A stretch of DNA of 64,000 nt from Heligmosomoides polygyrus polygyrus (GCA_947396885.1 OX377202.1:28511407-28575406); one strand, 5' to 3'. Counted from the stretch's first letter, positions 13,601-23,305 are shown. A program made the numbers and translations. Notes: a model not told the origin generated them from the sequence alone.

Positions 13601-16600
13601 CGTTACTCCTCTAACATTTCGCTATCTGTACCTCTTCCGCTATCCGGACAACGGGTATATTTGTGTTCCTTCTTGGTCTGCTCAACCAAAATCGTTTACG
13701 GTAAAAAGGAGCAGTCCTAGTCTAATGGGCGTTGCCGTTCCCTTTCCCCGTTGTTCGCTTTTCTGCCAGGAAGAGATCTATCCGGGAGGGGACAATCGTA
13801 AAGTAGCAGTTGCGTTCGTCATCCCACACTACCCAACCACTTCCCCTGAATTGTAATAAAAACCCACGCATAATGTGACAGCAGCTGAGGCTGTCAAAAA
13901 ACTCAAGTAAGGGATTGTAGACGCCAACCACTATACGCCCCCTAGGATAGAACCGGGTGTTTTGCTTCTTCCTTTCTAGACGTGAGATTCGTAGCCCTTC
14001 ACACTCGAAAATTATTAGAAATCGAGAGTAAATAGTTGTGCAGCAGAGTAGCTTAATCTGCAGGACTATGTATACTGGGACAATACAGTTAGCGGAATAG
14101 CTGTAGCTGTTCGGTTCGACTACCTACATTTGATACTTCCCAGTGCTGGGAATGCGCCGACAAAAAATTATTTACGCACCGTTATACTCCTGAACTTGCT
14201 TGATAGCTCGCTGAAAATGGAACGGGATGGGAAAGAGAGATAATTAGTTGTAATTTAACCCGATAATTGAAAGCGTGAGCGACTGGTGGCGCTGCCTTAT
14301 CGGTTCGATGAAGCAGTGACATATCTAATGAAGAGTAAAGAACGGCGTTAATCAGTACTGATTGGAGTGTGCCGCGAATTCCACTTTTATGGGATGTCGT
14401 GGAGGGAAGTTGAACGGGTACTTGGTCTGTGCTGTGACTTGAGCAAGTCATAGCAAAGGTTAAGTACACCTCAACGTGTTCCGCGACATCCCGTAGAAGT
14501 CGGATGTGTAGAAAATTCCAATCAGGTACTGATTAATGCCGTCCTTCACCATTTTTCCTTTATTCAGACCATGAGTGCTGGTTGCGCAGTCGATGCGGGG
14601 AGGCCTGCGCTTACCGATCAACGTCGTAGCATTGGGTCCCGCTCTGGTCAATCAAACCCTTCATCCATCGTGGATCGATTTGTCGCTATCTGACGGGTAT
14701 AAGAAACAAGAAACAGAAACAGTTTTTGTGGTCAACCAGTGAGCAAAACACTGTTTGTTGACCACAAAAACTTATTGCATTGGCACAGTGCACCCCCCCC
14801 CCCCTCAACTGCCTGCGGCCATTAGCCGCTGTAATTTTCATGAGATCCCAATGGCAGTTGTCGACAACCGGCTTTCAACCACAAAAAAAGTTTTTACATC
14901 GTCATAGATTCGTCACCACTTTATCACCTCTTTATTAATAAAGGATAAAGGGGTAAAGGACGGCGTTACTCAATCCCTTCCGGGATGCGCCAGTGCACTC
15001 TACTTCTACGGGATGTCGTGGAGGCGACATGAATGCGTATTTGGCCAAACAATGACTTGCGGTGGCCAGCCGATGAACAAGTCAGCGCTTTATCCTTCCA
15101 GACAAGTCTGGTACCAATTCACCGACCCCGAAGGGTTGAAAGGCATGGTTGGCCTGGGCGGGGAATCCGAACCAGGAATCTGGTATCGGTTGCACGCGAC
15201 AGTCTCGCTTCCTCCGACTGCGCTACACGCGCCCCTTTGTTAATACAGTCTGGAAAATTGGCCTTTGTGGTGCTATGAATCGAAGACATGAGTGTTTTAT
15301 GCTCCGCAGGCTTTGTCAAAAAACCCCATATTTAGTGGATGTTTAGGCACATGGTCTTGTCATGAGGACGAAGGAGCATAAGGACCGCAGTGATGTTTGT
15401 CAGACGGCCCCGTTCGCCCTTCTTCCGACCCCGTTTCCGCGTAAGCTCTTCGAACAAGCCATAAATGTTCAGAATGTGAGTTCAATTCATTTATACTACC
15501 ACAACCCTCAAAATTGTTCCTACTACTGCCGTTACGAAAAAATTTCAGCTCATGGCCTCTCTTTACCACGAGATAGCCTATGACTACGATTTCTTAATAG
15601 AATGCCATAAGGATGTGGTGAAGACCGATGCCTTTACAAGAGGTCTAATTGACATTTTGAAGCAGGTTAGGGATGAAGGTGGGTCGTCTGAACTAAATTG
15701 AAGGACGATTCTCGAGTTTGCTGTGACAAGCCGACGCTCGCTGTTCAGTTTAATGCCTGTGCTTTCAAGGACTTGCTCAAAGGAAGACGTTAGTACTACA
15801 GCGGTCTGATTACATGTGCCACAAGGACTCGTTTACTTGCGAGTACCATTTGAAGCAGGTGAGCTTTAATTTGCCGTAACTGCCTTTTAATATCTTTGAG
15901 TGATTTTCGTCCTAAAACGAGTTTGTTTTAGATTGAAGTCAATAATATTGCATCCAGTATGGGAGCACACGCTGAGAGGGTTAGTTGCAGTTATTTTGAT
16001 TTGCAATTTCGTCACCTGGCAGTTTTTGCTTCCCTCCAGGTGACGAAATTGCATCGAAGAACAATGCTTGAACTTGGGTATGACAAAGAGACAGTGGAGA
16101 AGGCTATACCAAAGAACGAACCAATAAAGCTGATCGCGGAAGGATTATTCAAAGCCTGGTGGGTTTAGACGAGTTTTACTATCTTCTTTCTTTGAAGCTT
16201 CCCAGTTGCTGATTTGGTGTTTAGGAGCCTATTTCCAAGTGATAGCGTCTTGCTAGTAGTTGTCGAAGACGAAAACCAAAATCAGATCGATCAGAGGCAT
16301 GTGGAGTACGCGCTCGAAGAACTTGGTGTTCCAATAGATCAAATAGTCCGCAGGACCCTGACGGAATGTGAACAGTGGTAAGTTCGTTGGACCTCTCCTG
16401 CTATTCGTGATAATGAAGTGGTCGTTTCGTAATTGCTCATTTTTGCCATATGAGGGCCTTACGGGTATCTGTACTCTAATCGGCTGACTTGAAGAAGTAG
16501 TTTAATCAGTATGTTTGGTATGGTTTTGGTTTGGTATGGTTTTAGTATGGTTAGTATGGTTTTTCACCGAAGATTCATTCTCAAAGGGTGCCTTGATGGC

Positions 16601-17180
16601 TGCTGTGATCGAAGGGAAAGGGCGTCATTATTCAACTCATGAGAGATGCACAATGCAGCGTACTTCAACGTGTTGTTTTTGTTGTTGTCTTATTTTTCTT
16701 CATATTATTATTTTATTTACAAAATGAAAATTGGAGCACTGATTTGGTTTATGTAATGAGGTATGCTTATGGGCATGCTACTCGTTGGGCAAGTCAGCAC
16801 TTCATCTTCACCAGACAGATCTGCTACTAATTCGTCGACTTCAACGGGAGTCTTAATCCCCATGGGCGGAGCAGTTTCTTCTTCTTCTTCTTCTTCTTCT
16901 TCTTCTTCTTCTTCTTCTTCTTCTTCTTCTTCTTCTTCTTCTTCTTCTTCTTCTTCTTCTTCTTCTTCTTCTTCTTCTTCTTCTTCTTCTTCTTCTTCTT
17001 CTTCTTCTTCTTCTTCTTCTTCTTCTTCTTCTTCTTCTTCTTCTTCTTCTTCTTCTTCTTCTTCTTCTTCTTCTTCTTCTTCTTCTTCTTCTTCTTCTTC
17101 TTCTTCTTCTTCTTCTTCTTCTTCTTCTTCTTCTTCTTCTTCTTCTTCTTCTTCTTCTTCTTCTTCTTCTTCTTCTTCTT

Positions 17181-17211
<31 letters not shown>

Positions 17212-19954
17212 TTCTTATTCTTATTCAGCGTTTGTCCCGCTTCATAGCGGGGTCCGCTATTCTGGTGTCATGACACCAGCTTTCCCAATCTAGCGGTAGA
17301 TCAGGGTGGACACCAGTAGCATTCCTTAGCCTCGGACTTACCTTAATCACCAAATTACCCAACTTATTCAGATTCTTATAGGTCTTCGCCCTCTTTGTGC
17401 GAAAGGAATTCTCAGGCGACCTTATCCTGTGCGAAGAAAAATTGCTGCTACATCATTGGGACCTTGTATTCGGTTCTCTGCATACAGACCCGGTTGCTCT
17501 AGAAAACAGAGCATTCCAAAGGCGAGGCTACTGTTCTTACCTTCAAATGATCAGGCGTCCATTCTTCTATTCTTACCAACAGATGCGCAACCAAATCGCA
17601 ATCAGTGGAAGGATTATATCTGGGCTGAAATCGGTGTTTAAACTGTAAAGGTGTGTTCAGTGTCAAACATTCCCCTTTCTGTACGCGCGGCGAATCCTGG
17701 TTCCATAGCTTACCGCGGTGGCAGTTTGAATGTGAATTAGGCCTAAACAATCACATTTGGTGGCCAGCCTGTAAAAATGTCAGCGTTTTTTCCTTCGCAA
17801 GAAAGCCTGGCCGCCATTAGCGAATACCCAATGGATGGACAACCTGCCTGATCAGAATGGTACGCGAGCACAAGGATCGCGAGTCGATTCAAAAAAAAAA
17901 AGAGGACCAGCTCCTACTACTGCTGCACATCCGATTTACTACTAACTGATATTTAGCAAAATTCAGGGAAATCTCGCTCTCGCGGGAGCAGGGCGACACA
18001 TTCTGTTCCACCTTGTCTCAGAAACTCCAACGGCATTTTAGTGATGCATATTTGAGCTACACATAAAGTGCACGGTCGATAGATAAGCCGGTGTTACATG
18101 TTACTAGCGACCCTTCTAGGCCAGATGCATCAACGATACCGCCTGTATCATCTCACGGCGGATTCACCATATCGGTCTATGCAGTAGGTGACACAGAGAG
18201 ATACAGATACCATAACCGACATACCGTTATTGGCCGGAAAGCGGTTGATGAATCTGGCTTTCGTATTAGTCTCTCCTGTGTGCACCTATTTCGCTAGGTC
18301 TTTATGCTTCATTTTCAGTCTCTCCTTATCATCTGACCGTCACCTTCTGCTATCAGGCTCACGTGTGGCTGTCGTTTATTTTCGAGCTGGATACGTGCCA
18401 GACAATTATCCCACCGAGAAAGGTAAACTTAAAAGATTCCTTAAAAGTTGCTTACATCATCAGTGGACGTAGCAACTTTGTTTTAGAATGGGCAGCTCGT
18501 CTCATAATGGAAAGGTCGGATGCGATAAAATCGCCATGGATAGGCCTCCAAGTAGCAAACACGAAGAAGACACAACAGGTTCGTGATGTCGTTCTGGGGA
18601 TATATGGAAAATCCTAATCATGAAAGTGACGCATAACTGTGTTTGGCATCGTTCTGAGAACTAGGTGAAGTAATCTACTCGCTAGAGATTTCGTGTCAGT
18701 AATTTAAGCAGTCAAGATAGGTGCCCCTTGTCAACAGATCGTTTGCCTTCGCCTGTCGGTAATTCTACATGCGAGTCACTAAGAGCATGTGACGCTTGCA
18801 CAGCTGGGTCAGTACCGCTATGTAGCTCTTCAGTCAGGTTCGATCATTTCTCAGAACTGCCTTGCACGACTTCCTTATTTGTGAACTAATGGGAAATTAA
18901 TTGACTTGTTATCGAGTACCGGTCAGCCCTAGCAATTTCGTCTTTAGAATAGTTCACCTTTCCAGTTATTTCACTCTGCCATCAAGCAGTATAAATGATA
19001 AAGGGTAAAAGGTGACGTGAAGAAATCTTCTTTGCGCCACGCATTCTACTTTAGCGGGATATTGTGGGGCAATTTGAAAGCATTTGTGGAGAATGACAGG
19101 TAGTGAGTGATCCGAACCGAGAATCTGGATTTACGGTGCACGAGGGAGTCAGTGCCTCTCGTCAGCGCTTCTACGCCCTCTCTTCCTTCGACTAATGCAA
19201 ATGAAACAAGGGGTTCTGCTATGTTAAGGTATAGTAAGCTTTTGTGAAATGTCTCCGACCCTAAAAGTTAAGGTGCTGTCGGAAGATGGTGTAGTAGAGC
19301 GATTTATTGGACATCCACGTGAAGCCGCAGCAATTCGGGCAACCTTCGCTGGACTCTGGGCTATTGACGACCGCAGCCCAATCACAGAGAAACTGGTGAA
19401 AGTAAGTTCCGCAGTTTCCTTTCGAGATGTTCCTGATTACGCACGAAACGTTCAGAGTGCAATAGCGCATCCTTCACGATTTGTTCTAAAACCGCAGCTG
19501 GAAGGCGGAGCTGGAAATTTCTACGGCGAGCAGATGGTGGAGAAACTTCGGACAATGACCGATGATGAGCGGTCTGCTCACATACTCATGGAACGCATCC
19601 AACCAATTGTAGCTGAGGTAAGCTTTAGTTGAATGTACTGATGGCTTATAGCGTTTCAAAAAAGTAACAGGAAACTACCAATCTTCGTTATAGAATTATC
19701 TCGTCCGTGCGTTGCAACCAGTGCAACTGTCAAGTGTTGTCAGCGAGCTAGGGGTCTACGGCTATGCACTGGGAGACCGCGGAATAGCGGAGGTTCGTCA
19801 GGGCGGCCACCTACTCCGCACAAAAGGCGAAAAAGTGGATGAGGTTGGTGGACCACGGAATATTTTGGGCTGTGGAGCTTTTTTAAACGAAACGGACGTA
19901 TGGCTTAAACAAAAGCTCTCACTGCATATCAGGATCATTAATAGTACCGCTTGA
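10605..19954 (+). CDS. gss-1: Glutathione synthetase, 12 exons
   Basis: Joins gamma-glutamylcysteine to glycine with ATP, the second step of glutathione synthesis, in the cytosol. Exons: 10605-10712, 15347-15475, 15549-15678, 15770-15858, 15932-15979, 16040-16158, 16225-16377, 18319-18422, 18487-18578, 19273-19401, 19456-19617, 19694-19954 (about 507 aa; the human enzyme is about 474). All junctions are GT-AG and keep frame. Eukaryotic ATP-grasp GSS landmarks appear in order: TAPFALLP (exon 2), QRSDYM (4), IEVNNI (5), VAVVYFRAGYVP (8), MERSDAIKSP and TKKTQQ (9), RATFAGLW (10), PSRFVLKPQLEGG (11), SELGVYGY and HLLRTK (12). The glycine-rich loop reads EGGAGN where the human enzyme has EGGGNN, and the preceding Arg is Leu. 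The C terminus after HLLRTK diverges and is about 20 residues longer, so the last intron may be mis-modelled. Intron 1 is 4.6 kb because of BEL and SINE insertions; intron 7 holds an RTE tail. Confidence 0.93.
10812..11083 (+). repeat. BEL 5' LTR
   Basis: Matches 13395-13662 nearly base for base. The copy here has 4 extra bases (ACAT) and one substitution (CTCTCCCAG against CTCTACCAG). The right edge is fixed by the primer-binding site that begins at 11084. The left edge is where similarity stops and may be incomplete. Confidence 0.88.
11084..11096 (+). promoter_or_regulatory. Primer-binding site, tRNA-Gly(GCC)
   Basis: TGGTGCATCGGCC is the reverse complement of the mature 3' end of nematode tRNA-Gly(GCC), including CCA. 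It follows the 5' LTR directly, where minus-strand DNA synthesis would be primed. Thirteen bases match before divergence. Confidence 0.85.
11108..11376 (+). repeat. 77-bp tandem repeats in BEL leader
   Basis: Three full copies of a 77-bp unit start at 11108, 11185 and 11262 with ATCGTAAGTCTCTCGCG. A fourth partial copy starts at 11339. They lie between primer site and gag, where packaging signals sit. Copies alternate between GTCCCTACG and GTAACTACG variants, which suggests duplication of a two-unit block. Each unit contains CGTAAGTC, a splice-donor-like motif. Confidence 0.95.
11497..12501 (+). CDS. BEL/Pao Gag, N-terminal part
   Basis: A 334-codon frame. The first 180 residues are charged and helical, with a likely coiled coil near residues 60-110. 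About residues 205-330 form the DUF1759-type Gag capsid region of Pao elements: LPKFYGNVEDFSEFWAIFE, then ILLLKESLRGKAQDSV, then the conserved DPMWCEIIL. The frame stops directly after this point, where the downstream frame takes over in another phase. Gag would form the particle that packages element RNA. The frame was probably continuous before a frameshift. Confidence 0.85.
   Translation: MALHFHRASIMSSASTLKDLVVSYTEYTVRVEYPLTDENIYEKCKSTTALLQSSIKQVKQGKDKLEKLYKEIREEYKTCKNKSDKKDIMLEIEQIENESQLHKELASADNLIYKLTACHEESKCVRDTMSVKLGYISQRALILQNAPSCSTAVQEDEADETEPIETADSNISQIPLDSVADNVITSKARLCRSIKPPQATLPKFYGNVEDFSEFWAIFETLVHKSKELDVMEKILLLKESLRGKAQDSVKGIKLVPENYEWIIQTIQEKYCNHSVNRSHIAHKLISLKPANSYAESCSSAFDQIQILINQMVSAGYDVRKTCDPMWCEIILTTW
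12495..13337 (+). CDS. BEL/Pao Gag, zinc-knuckle part (frameshifted)
   Basis: Continues Gag in a different phase, beginning near SQDSQTIGDLIAHLKKEI. Two canonical CCHC knuckles are visible, CLFCHWGNHNSMTC and CWKCCSTNHSSYEC, then a third partial one, CSQCGKQHHSSLC. These bind nucleic acid. The last 70 residues are Ser/Pro rich and encoded by an imperfect tandem repeat of about 50 bp (13145-13250, units starting CTTCAACCCTC). No ATG supports an independent start, so this is the C-terminal part of a broken Gag. Where protease and RT would follow, only about 60 bp remain before the 3' LTR. Confidence 0.83.
   Translation: MVRPVLLSSHSQDSQTIGDLIAHLKKEIAAKAYVENRLGHRESIAPSPSRDKCTMRRRYFAAIRQCLFCHWGNHNSMTCRTITDQARRRKILTDGRRCWKCCSTNHSSYECQIPDCSQCGKQHHSSLCTKGSRNFRSSPPRSWSTSQRSGRNSPVNSQKGGSSSISYAMTSVLGNNGMNNNSRKQPKMVARTLAIPRNQKTGVKPHTKLSSLPPLRCLQPSTSRSSPLLPLSSTLHKPHSATSPTAFNDQQAITHRQLSSRLQSPSSCHFYYQSRSTATK
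13395..13662 (+). repeat. BEL 3' LTR
   Basis: Near-identical partner of 10812-11083. No clear polypurine tract is visible in the 58 bp before it. Upstream of 13395 the sequence TGTTTCGGCGCCGG could be the true LTR start, with the corresponding part of the 5' copy altered. Confidence 0.88.
14335..14560. repeat. Inverted pair of SINE-A 3' ends
   Basis: The plus-strand motif AACGGCGTTAATCAGTACTG...GGGATGTCGTGGAGG (14340-14410) recurs inverted at 14478-14552 (CGCGACATCCCG...GATTAATGCCGTCC). Both match the 3' part of the SINE-A family in opposite orientations. The pair lies in gss-1 intron 1. Confidence 0.6.
14720..14771. repeat. Palindromic hairpin
   Basis: AGTTTTTGTGGTCAAC at 14720 is inverted as GTTGACCACAAAAACT ending at 14771. 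A short inner stem (CAGTG/CACTG) flanks an AGCAAAA loop. It could extrude as a cruciform or be a tiny foldback element. Confidence 0.75.
14941..15245 (-). repeat. tRNA-derived SINE-A, best copy
   Basis: On the minus strand the element starts with a tRNA-like head containing A box TAGCGCAGTCGG and B box GGTTCGGATTCC. The body follows and ends in GAGTAACGCCGTCCTTTACC, an oligo-A-free tail. The same architecture recurs at 18990-19190, 30435-30712 and 30975-31270 (-), and at 20549-20800 and 59356-59437 (+). It would be transcribed by RNA polymerase III and moved by LINE machinery. Several short frames here are SINE shadows. Confidence 0.85.
16876..17210 (+). repeat. (TTC)n microsatellite, about 112 units
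   Basis: An uninterrupted 335-bp TTC run followed by TTATTC repeats, in gss-1 intron 7. It is joined to the 3' end of an RTE fragment, so on the element strand it is a (GAA)n tail that expanded. A pure purine/pyrimidine tract of this size can form triplex DNA. The poly-Ser frame across it is an artefact. Confidence 0.98.
17211..17330 (-). mobile_element. RTE 3'-end fragment
   Basis: CAGCGTTTGTCCCGC...GCGGGGTCCGCT...GGGTGGACACCAG matches the 3' ends of the RTE copies at 43030 and 8843. Only about 115 bp of 3' UTR is present. Its tail is the microsatellite. No clear target duplication was found. Confidence 0.75.
18990..19190 (-). repeat. SINE-A, degraded copy in gss-1 intron 9
   Basis: Shares GATAAAGGGTAAAAGG, GCGCCACGCATTCTACTT, a GGGATATTGTGG version of the body and CCGAACCGAGAATCTGG with the 14.9-kb copy. 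It carries several deletions. Confidence 0.65.
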
Positions 19955-20548
19955 GTTGGCTAATGCAAGATGTGCACTTCTTAAGTAACCACTCATATGG
20001 GTTCACAAGTAGTGCTTATTCTAAATACGAAGGCTTTCGTCGCTCTCCTCGTCACAAATTCAAAAGCCATCACACCTTTTGGTGCCTCTTGAGCGAGAAG
20101 ACATCTCTCAGTCTGCGGAATTAGTCCAGCCGCATGTCGTGTCGTACGCGGATGGATAAAGCTCATTGGATGAAAACTCTCTATCCAAGGATAAAGATAG
20201 TGAACATTATGAGGCGCCTATAAAACGTCGTGTAAGTGCCGTCCTCCAGCGTTCAGTCACAAGTGGTCAATATCTTTTAGTTGATGGATGAGAGATATAG
20301 ATGGGCCCTATGTGAGGGCAGATCTGGTCCGTGCGTATTACACTGCTCAGTAGCGTAGCCGAAAGAATGACATAAACGCTTTAACCTTTTAAGTATAAGG
20401 CATAGCGGAACTGAATTATAATATTGTAGATGTTGCCTTAATCAAGAAAGCTTCCAAGAGTACGTATAGTGTTTTAGTTTCAACGGATTTGACCAAAATC
20501 CTTAAAAGGACACAATGTTTTATTAGTATCCTTGACAAAGGGACACAG

Positions 20549-20800
20549 TAGCGCGGTCGACGGTGGTACCGGCTGTCTAGAGGTTACTGCTTCGGGTCCT
20601 TCCCGGGCCAAGGATACCCTTTATCCCATTTAGTTCGGCGAATTGGTACCATAAACATCTAGGAAAGGCAAAACGCTGACTCTTCCATTGGCTTTTTATT
20701 GGTGGGCTAATACCCATTCAAATCTCGTCGAGGACATCCCGCAGAATTAGAGTGCGTGGCGTATTCCCCAAATAGTATAAAGTCCTCTGGGGATACGCAT
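20549..20800 (+). repeat. SINE-A, plus-strand copy
   Basis: The head begins with A-box-like TAGCGCGGTCG and B-box-like CTTCGGGTCCTTCC. The body, with ACGCTGAC and CGAGGACATCCCGCAG, follows to the 3' part GTGGCGTATTCCCC. It is strongly diverged but full length. Confidence 0.6.
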
Positions 20801-22504
20801 TCTGATTCTGTAGCGTTTATCGCCTCTCGTTATTTGGTTCTAGTGTAATAACCGCTTCTTCTCCGTGCTAATGAATCGACATTCAGGGAGGCGTCGCTAT
20901 AGGAGCAGCTGTTATCGACAGCCCATTTTTGTATGAACTTTTATGAGACGACGGATGCTATATTCAGGTTATGTCGAGGATTCATTCATATTTAACAGTG
21001 CAGGTTATCATATTTTGCTTACTATTCGTACACCAATGTGATTCGACTGTGATACTTAATCTTAGGATGTAATAATCAAGCTCGCATAAATTTTATTTAA
21101 TGTGTCGATCTAATGTTACGAACGTTACCGGTCGATTAAAGCTGGTGCTTTTGAAATTTTCGAGTGGTGCTTGATGAGTATCGAGGTGATCCGATGCGTT
21201 CTTGTTGACTAAGGCGATGTTTATCCAGCAGCTGGGTGGCACGGTGTTATAAAACCTACGACCTACCAATTCGGCAACGCAAACGGTCGATACTGGCAGT
21301 TTTCATAGCGCTGCTCCACTGCACGACTGAAGCATAAACCCCGAATATGGGACCCATAGAGCTTCGACCTTAAAATTGGCGTAAAATTGGTCGTCAGATG
21401 AGCCTATGTTATACCATCGCTCCATAGCTCACCACGAGCGGTGCCTAATGATGAACACCCATATCGATTCATCGCACCGCGATATCGAAGCTGGAACCTT
21501 ATTATTAGGCATCGCTCGGGTGAGCGATGCATACCATAGGCCTTAGTCTAGAAATGGGTTTGCTTACAGTGCGAGGAATAGACTTAAAGGTGGAATACCC
21601 TTCGATGTTCACATTCCGATACCATAGAACATTATAATTACCAAGGAATGAACAACTGAGAGTCCGCCACAGTCACCTTTTCTCCTATTATTCCACTTCT
21701 TTCCTTATCAACTCTCTGTTGACTGATCTTATACACGCAGTCATACGGGGACGTGTGTTCTTGCTGTTGGCATGTTTATCCCTAACTCCATAGACGGGAG
21801 CGGAAACTATGTATGTCTACTCGCTGCGGGTGCAGCAGCCACCGCATCCGACGTGATGTCTGCTGCCGCAGTCATGCTAAATTGTGCTTGTAGCATTTTG
21901 CGCACACACTCCCAATAGCGCCATCTGTTCTTCTAGGTTTATTATCAGGGTGAAAACATTGTAGCAGCCTATTAAGCACGCGATCACTGGTTTGACACTT
22001 TAAGCAATAGAAGTAACCTCAGTCACCCCATCATCGCTAAATATTACTAGTACACATCCAACGCCGCTGCGCCCAATCCTTCAGAGGCGTGAGAACAGTC
22101 TTCACACGTCGGCACTGCTGTCCAACTTCGGAACACATCGTATGATACAAACGACGCCAGCTAATTTTGCACCGTAAAGCAGAGCGAGAATAAAGCTGAA
22201 AAGTGAAACAGATTTGCTCGGTTAGCCAGGCACATCAGCTAGTCTGCTACTCCTCCTACGGCTCAGTAAGCATTTGCGACTCTTGCCTCTTGTTCTGATT
22301 TTCCTTCATAGCGTTTTCTATACCACTGAACACCGAAGAATCACAGGAAACGCACCTTTAGGTGCTCTTGTTTAATTCTTTTTGAACACAATCCAATTAG
22401 TAACCGAGCGGTGCACAGGCACGGTCGTTGCTGCCCATGGTTTTCATCACCTTATTGAGACTGCCTAGGATAAGGATGCCATCAGAGCCTAGACGAAGTT
22501 GTAA
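20801..22504. other. Intergenic stretch
   Basis: No coding exon recognised. The only structure seen is a foldback around 21430-21530, where GAGCGGTGCCTAATGAT pairs with ATTATTAGGCATCGCTC. Confidence 0.5.
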
Positions 22505-23189
22505 GGGCCTGTTCATACTTCGCGACAAGGGCGCAGCGCGCATGGCGTGCGCAGCGTGCGGAAGTATGAACAGGCGACAAGAGCGACAAGAGCGACTGGA
22601 GCGACAAGAGCGACAAGAGCGACTGGGGCGTCGGGCGCAGTGTGGTGTACGTAACTGCACTATAACTTCGTGGCCTAAAATATCAACTGAATAGAGGTCT
22701 TCACGTCTAACTTCAGCTTCAATTGCATTAGTTTTTGGAAACTGAAACAGACACAAGCAAACAGTTTTATTAGTAAAAAGTTTCCGGAAACTGAAACAAA
22801 CACAAGCAAACAGACATATTTTTAGTCAAAAAAAGTTGTTAGAAACTGAAACAGACGGAAGCGAACAATCATATTACCTACATCGTCAGTCTGGCACTCA
22901 AAATAGGCATAAAAGCCCTTCTTACCTTTGGGAAGAACGTCCGAACAGGAATCGTTTCCTTCCAGCACTAGTGCGGTGTAATTACGTACTCCACACTCCG
23001 TTCGTCGCCCCAGTCGCTCCCGGCGCCGGCGCGAAGTATGAACAGGCGACAAGAGCGATAACAGCGACAAGAGCGACGGCGCCGGCGCTCGAGTACGAAC
23101 ACTTTTCGGCGGCGCGCGCTCGGTTTTAATCGATATGCATGTTTTGCACGGGCGACGAGTCGCTCTTGTCGAGAAGTATGAACAGGGCC
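22505..23189. mobile_element. PIF/Harbinger-type (Tourist-like) element carrying exon-like pieces
   Basis: The ends are GGGCCTGTTCATACTTC and its near-perfect inverse GAAGTATGAACAGGGCC, flanked by TAA on both sides (22502-22504 and 23190-23192). A 3-bp TWA duplication and GG-starting ends are typical of PIF/Harbinger. Subterminal repeats of GCGACAAGAGCGACTG and inner copies of the end motif lie at both sides. The 22650-22975 core has minus-strand segments that look like exons. One follows a TGTTTCAG acceptor (22738-22741 side) and encodes FPKTNAIEAEVRREDLYSVD. The other encodes YTALVLEGNDSCSDVLPK and ends at a GTAAGAAG donor. No transposase is present. Confidence 0.7.
22737..22870. repeat. 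Three spaced GAAACTGAAACAGACAC repeats
   Basis: Three copies of a roughly 28-bp unit (GGAAACTGAAACA-ACACAAGCAAACA) start near 22737, 22792 and 22849, inside the Harbinger-type element. On the minus strand each reads as a pyrimidine-rich tract ending in TTTCAG, so the splice acceptor region was triplicated. Confidence 0.8.
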
Positions 23190-23190
23190 T

Positions 23191-23305
23191 AAGCTATCAC
23201 AACGACGCTTTGTTGCGATCAAAACTTCTAGCGCCAGGCGGGACTCGAACCCGCACCTCTCTCGACCGAGCGGGAATGCTGTACGCCATTGCACCACCGG
23301 TGCTG
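23191..23305 (-). repeat. SINE-B copy 2, tRNA-like head
   Basis: On the minus strand: a tRNA-like sequence beginning GCACCGGTGGTGCAATGG, with B-box GGTTCGAGTCC, a perfect T stem (GCGGG/CCCGC) and an acceptor stem with one mismatch. The anticodon stem does not form. A truncated body follows. It abuts the TAA of the Harbinger-type element. I call it a SINE head, not a tRNA gene. Confidence 0.6.

Larger units (their letters stand above)
10812..13662 (+). mobile_element. Young BEL/Pao LTR retrotransposon lacking pol
   Basis: Two direct repeats of about 270 bp flank a primer-binding site, a 77-bp tandem array and two gag frames. No protease, reverse transcriptase, RNase H or integrase is present between gag and the 3' LTR. 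The LTRs differ by one substitution and one 4-bp indel, so insertion was recent. It lies in gss-1 intron 1 in the same orientation as the gene, 100 bp after the exon 1 donor. The element is therefore a pol-less, probably trans-mobilised or internally deleted copy. The outer LTR edges are not TG...CA as written and I could not define a target duplication. Confidence 0.88.

Noticed and set aside
15013..15346. Several 60-80 codon frames upstream of gss-1 exon 2
   Set aside because: They lie in a SINE-A copy that recurs elsewhere; only the segment from 15347 onward is exon.
16763..17293. 176-codon poly-serine open frame
   Set aside because: It is the TTC microsatellite read in one frame; other frames give poly-Phe or poly-Leu. 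No independent coding evidence.
23234..23305. Possible tRNA gene on the minus strand
   Set aside because: The A and B boxes and T stem are good, but the anticodon stem does not form and the same sequence recurs with a SINE body.
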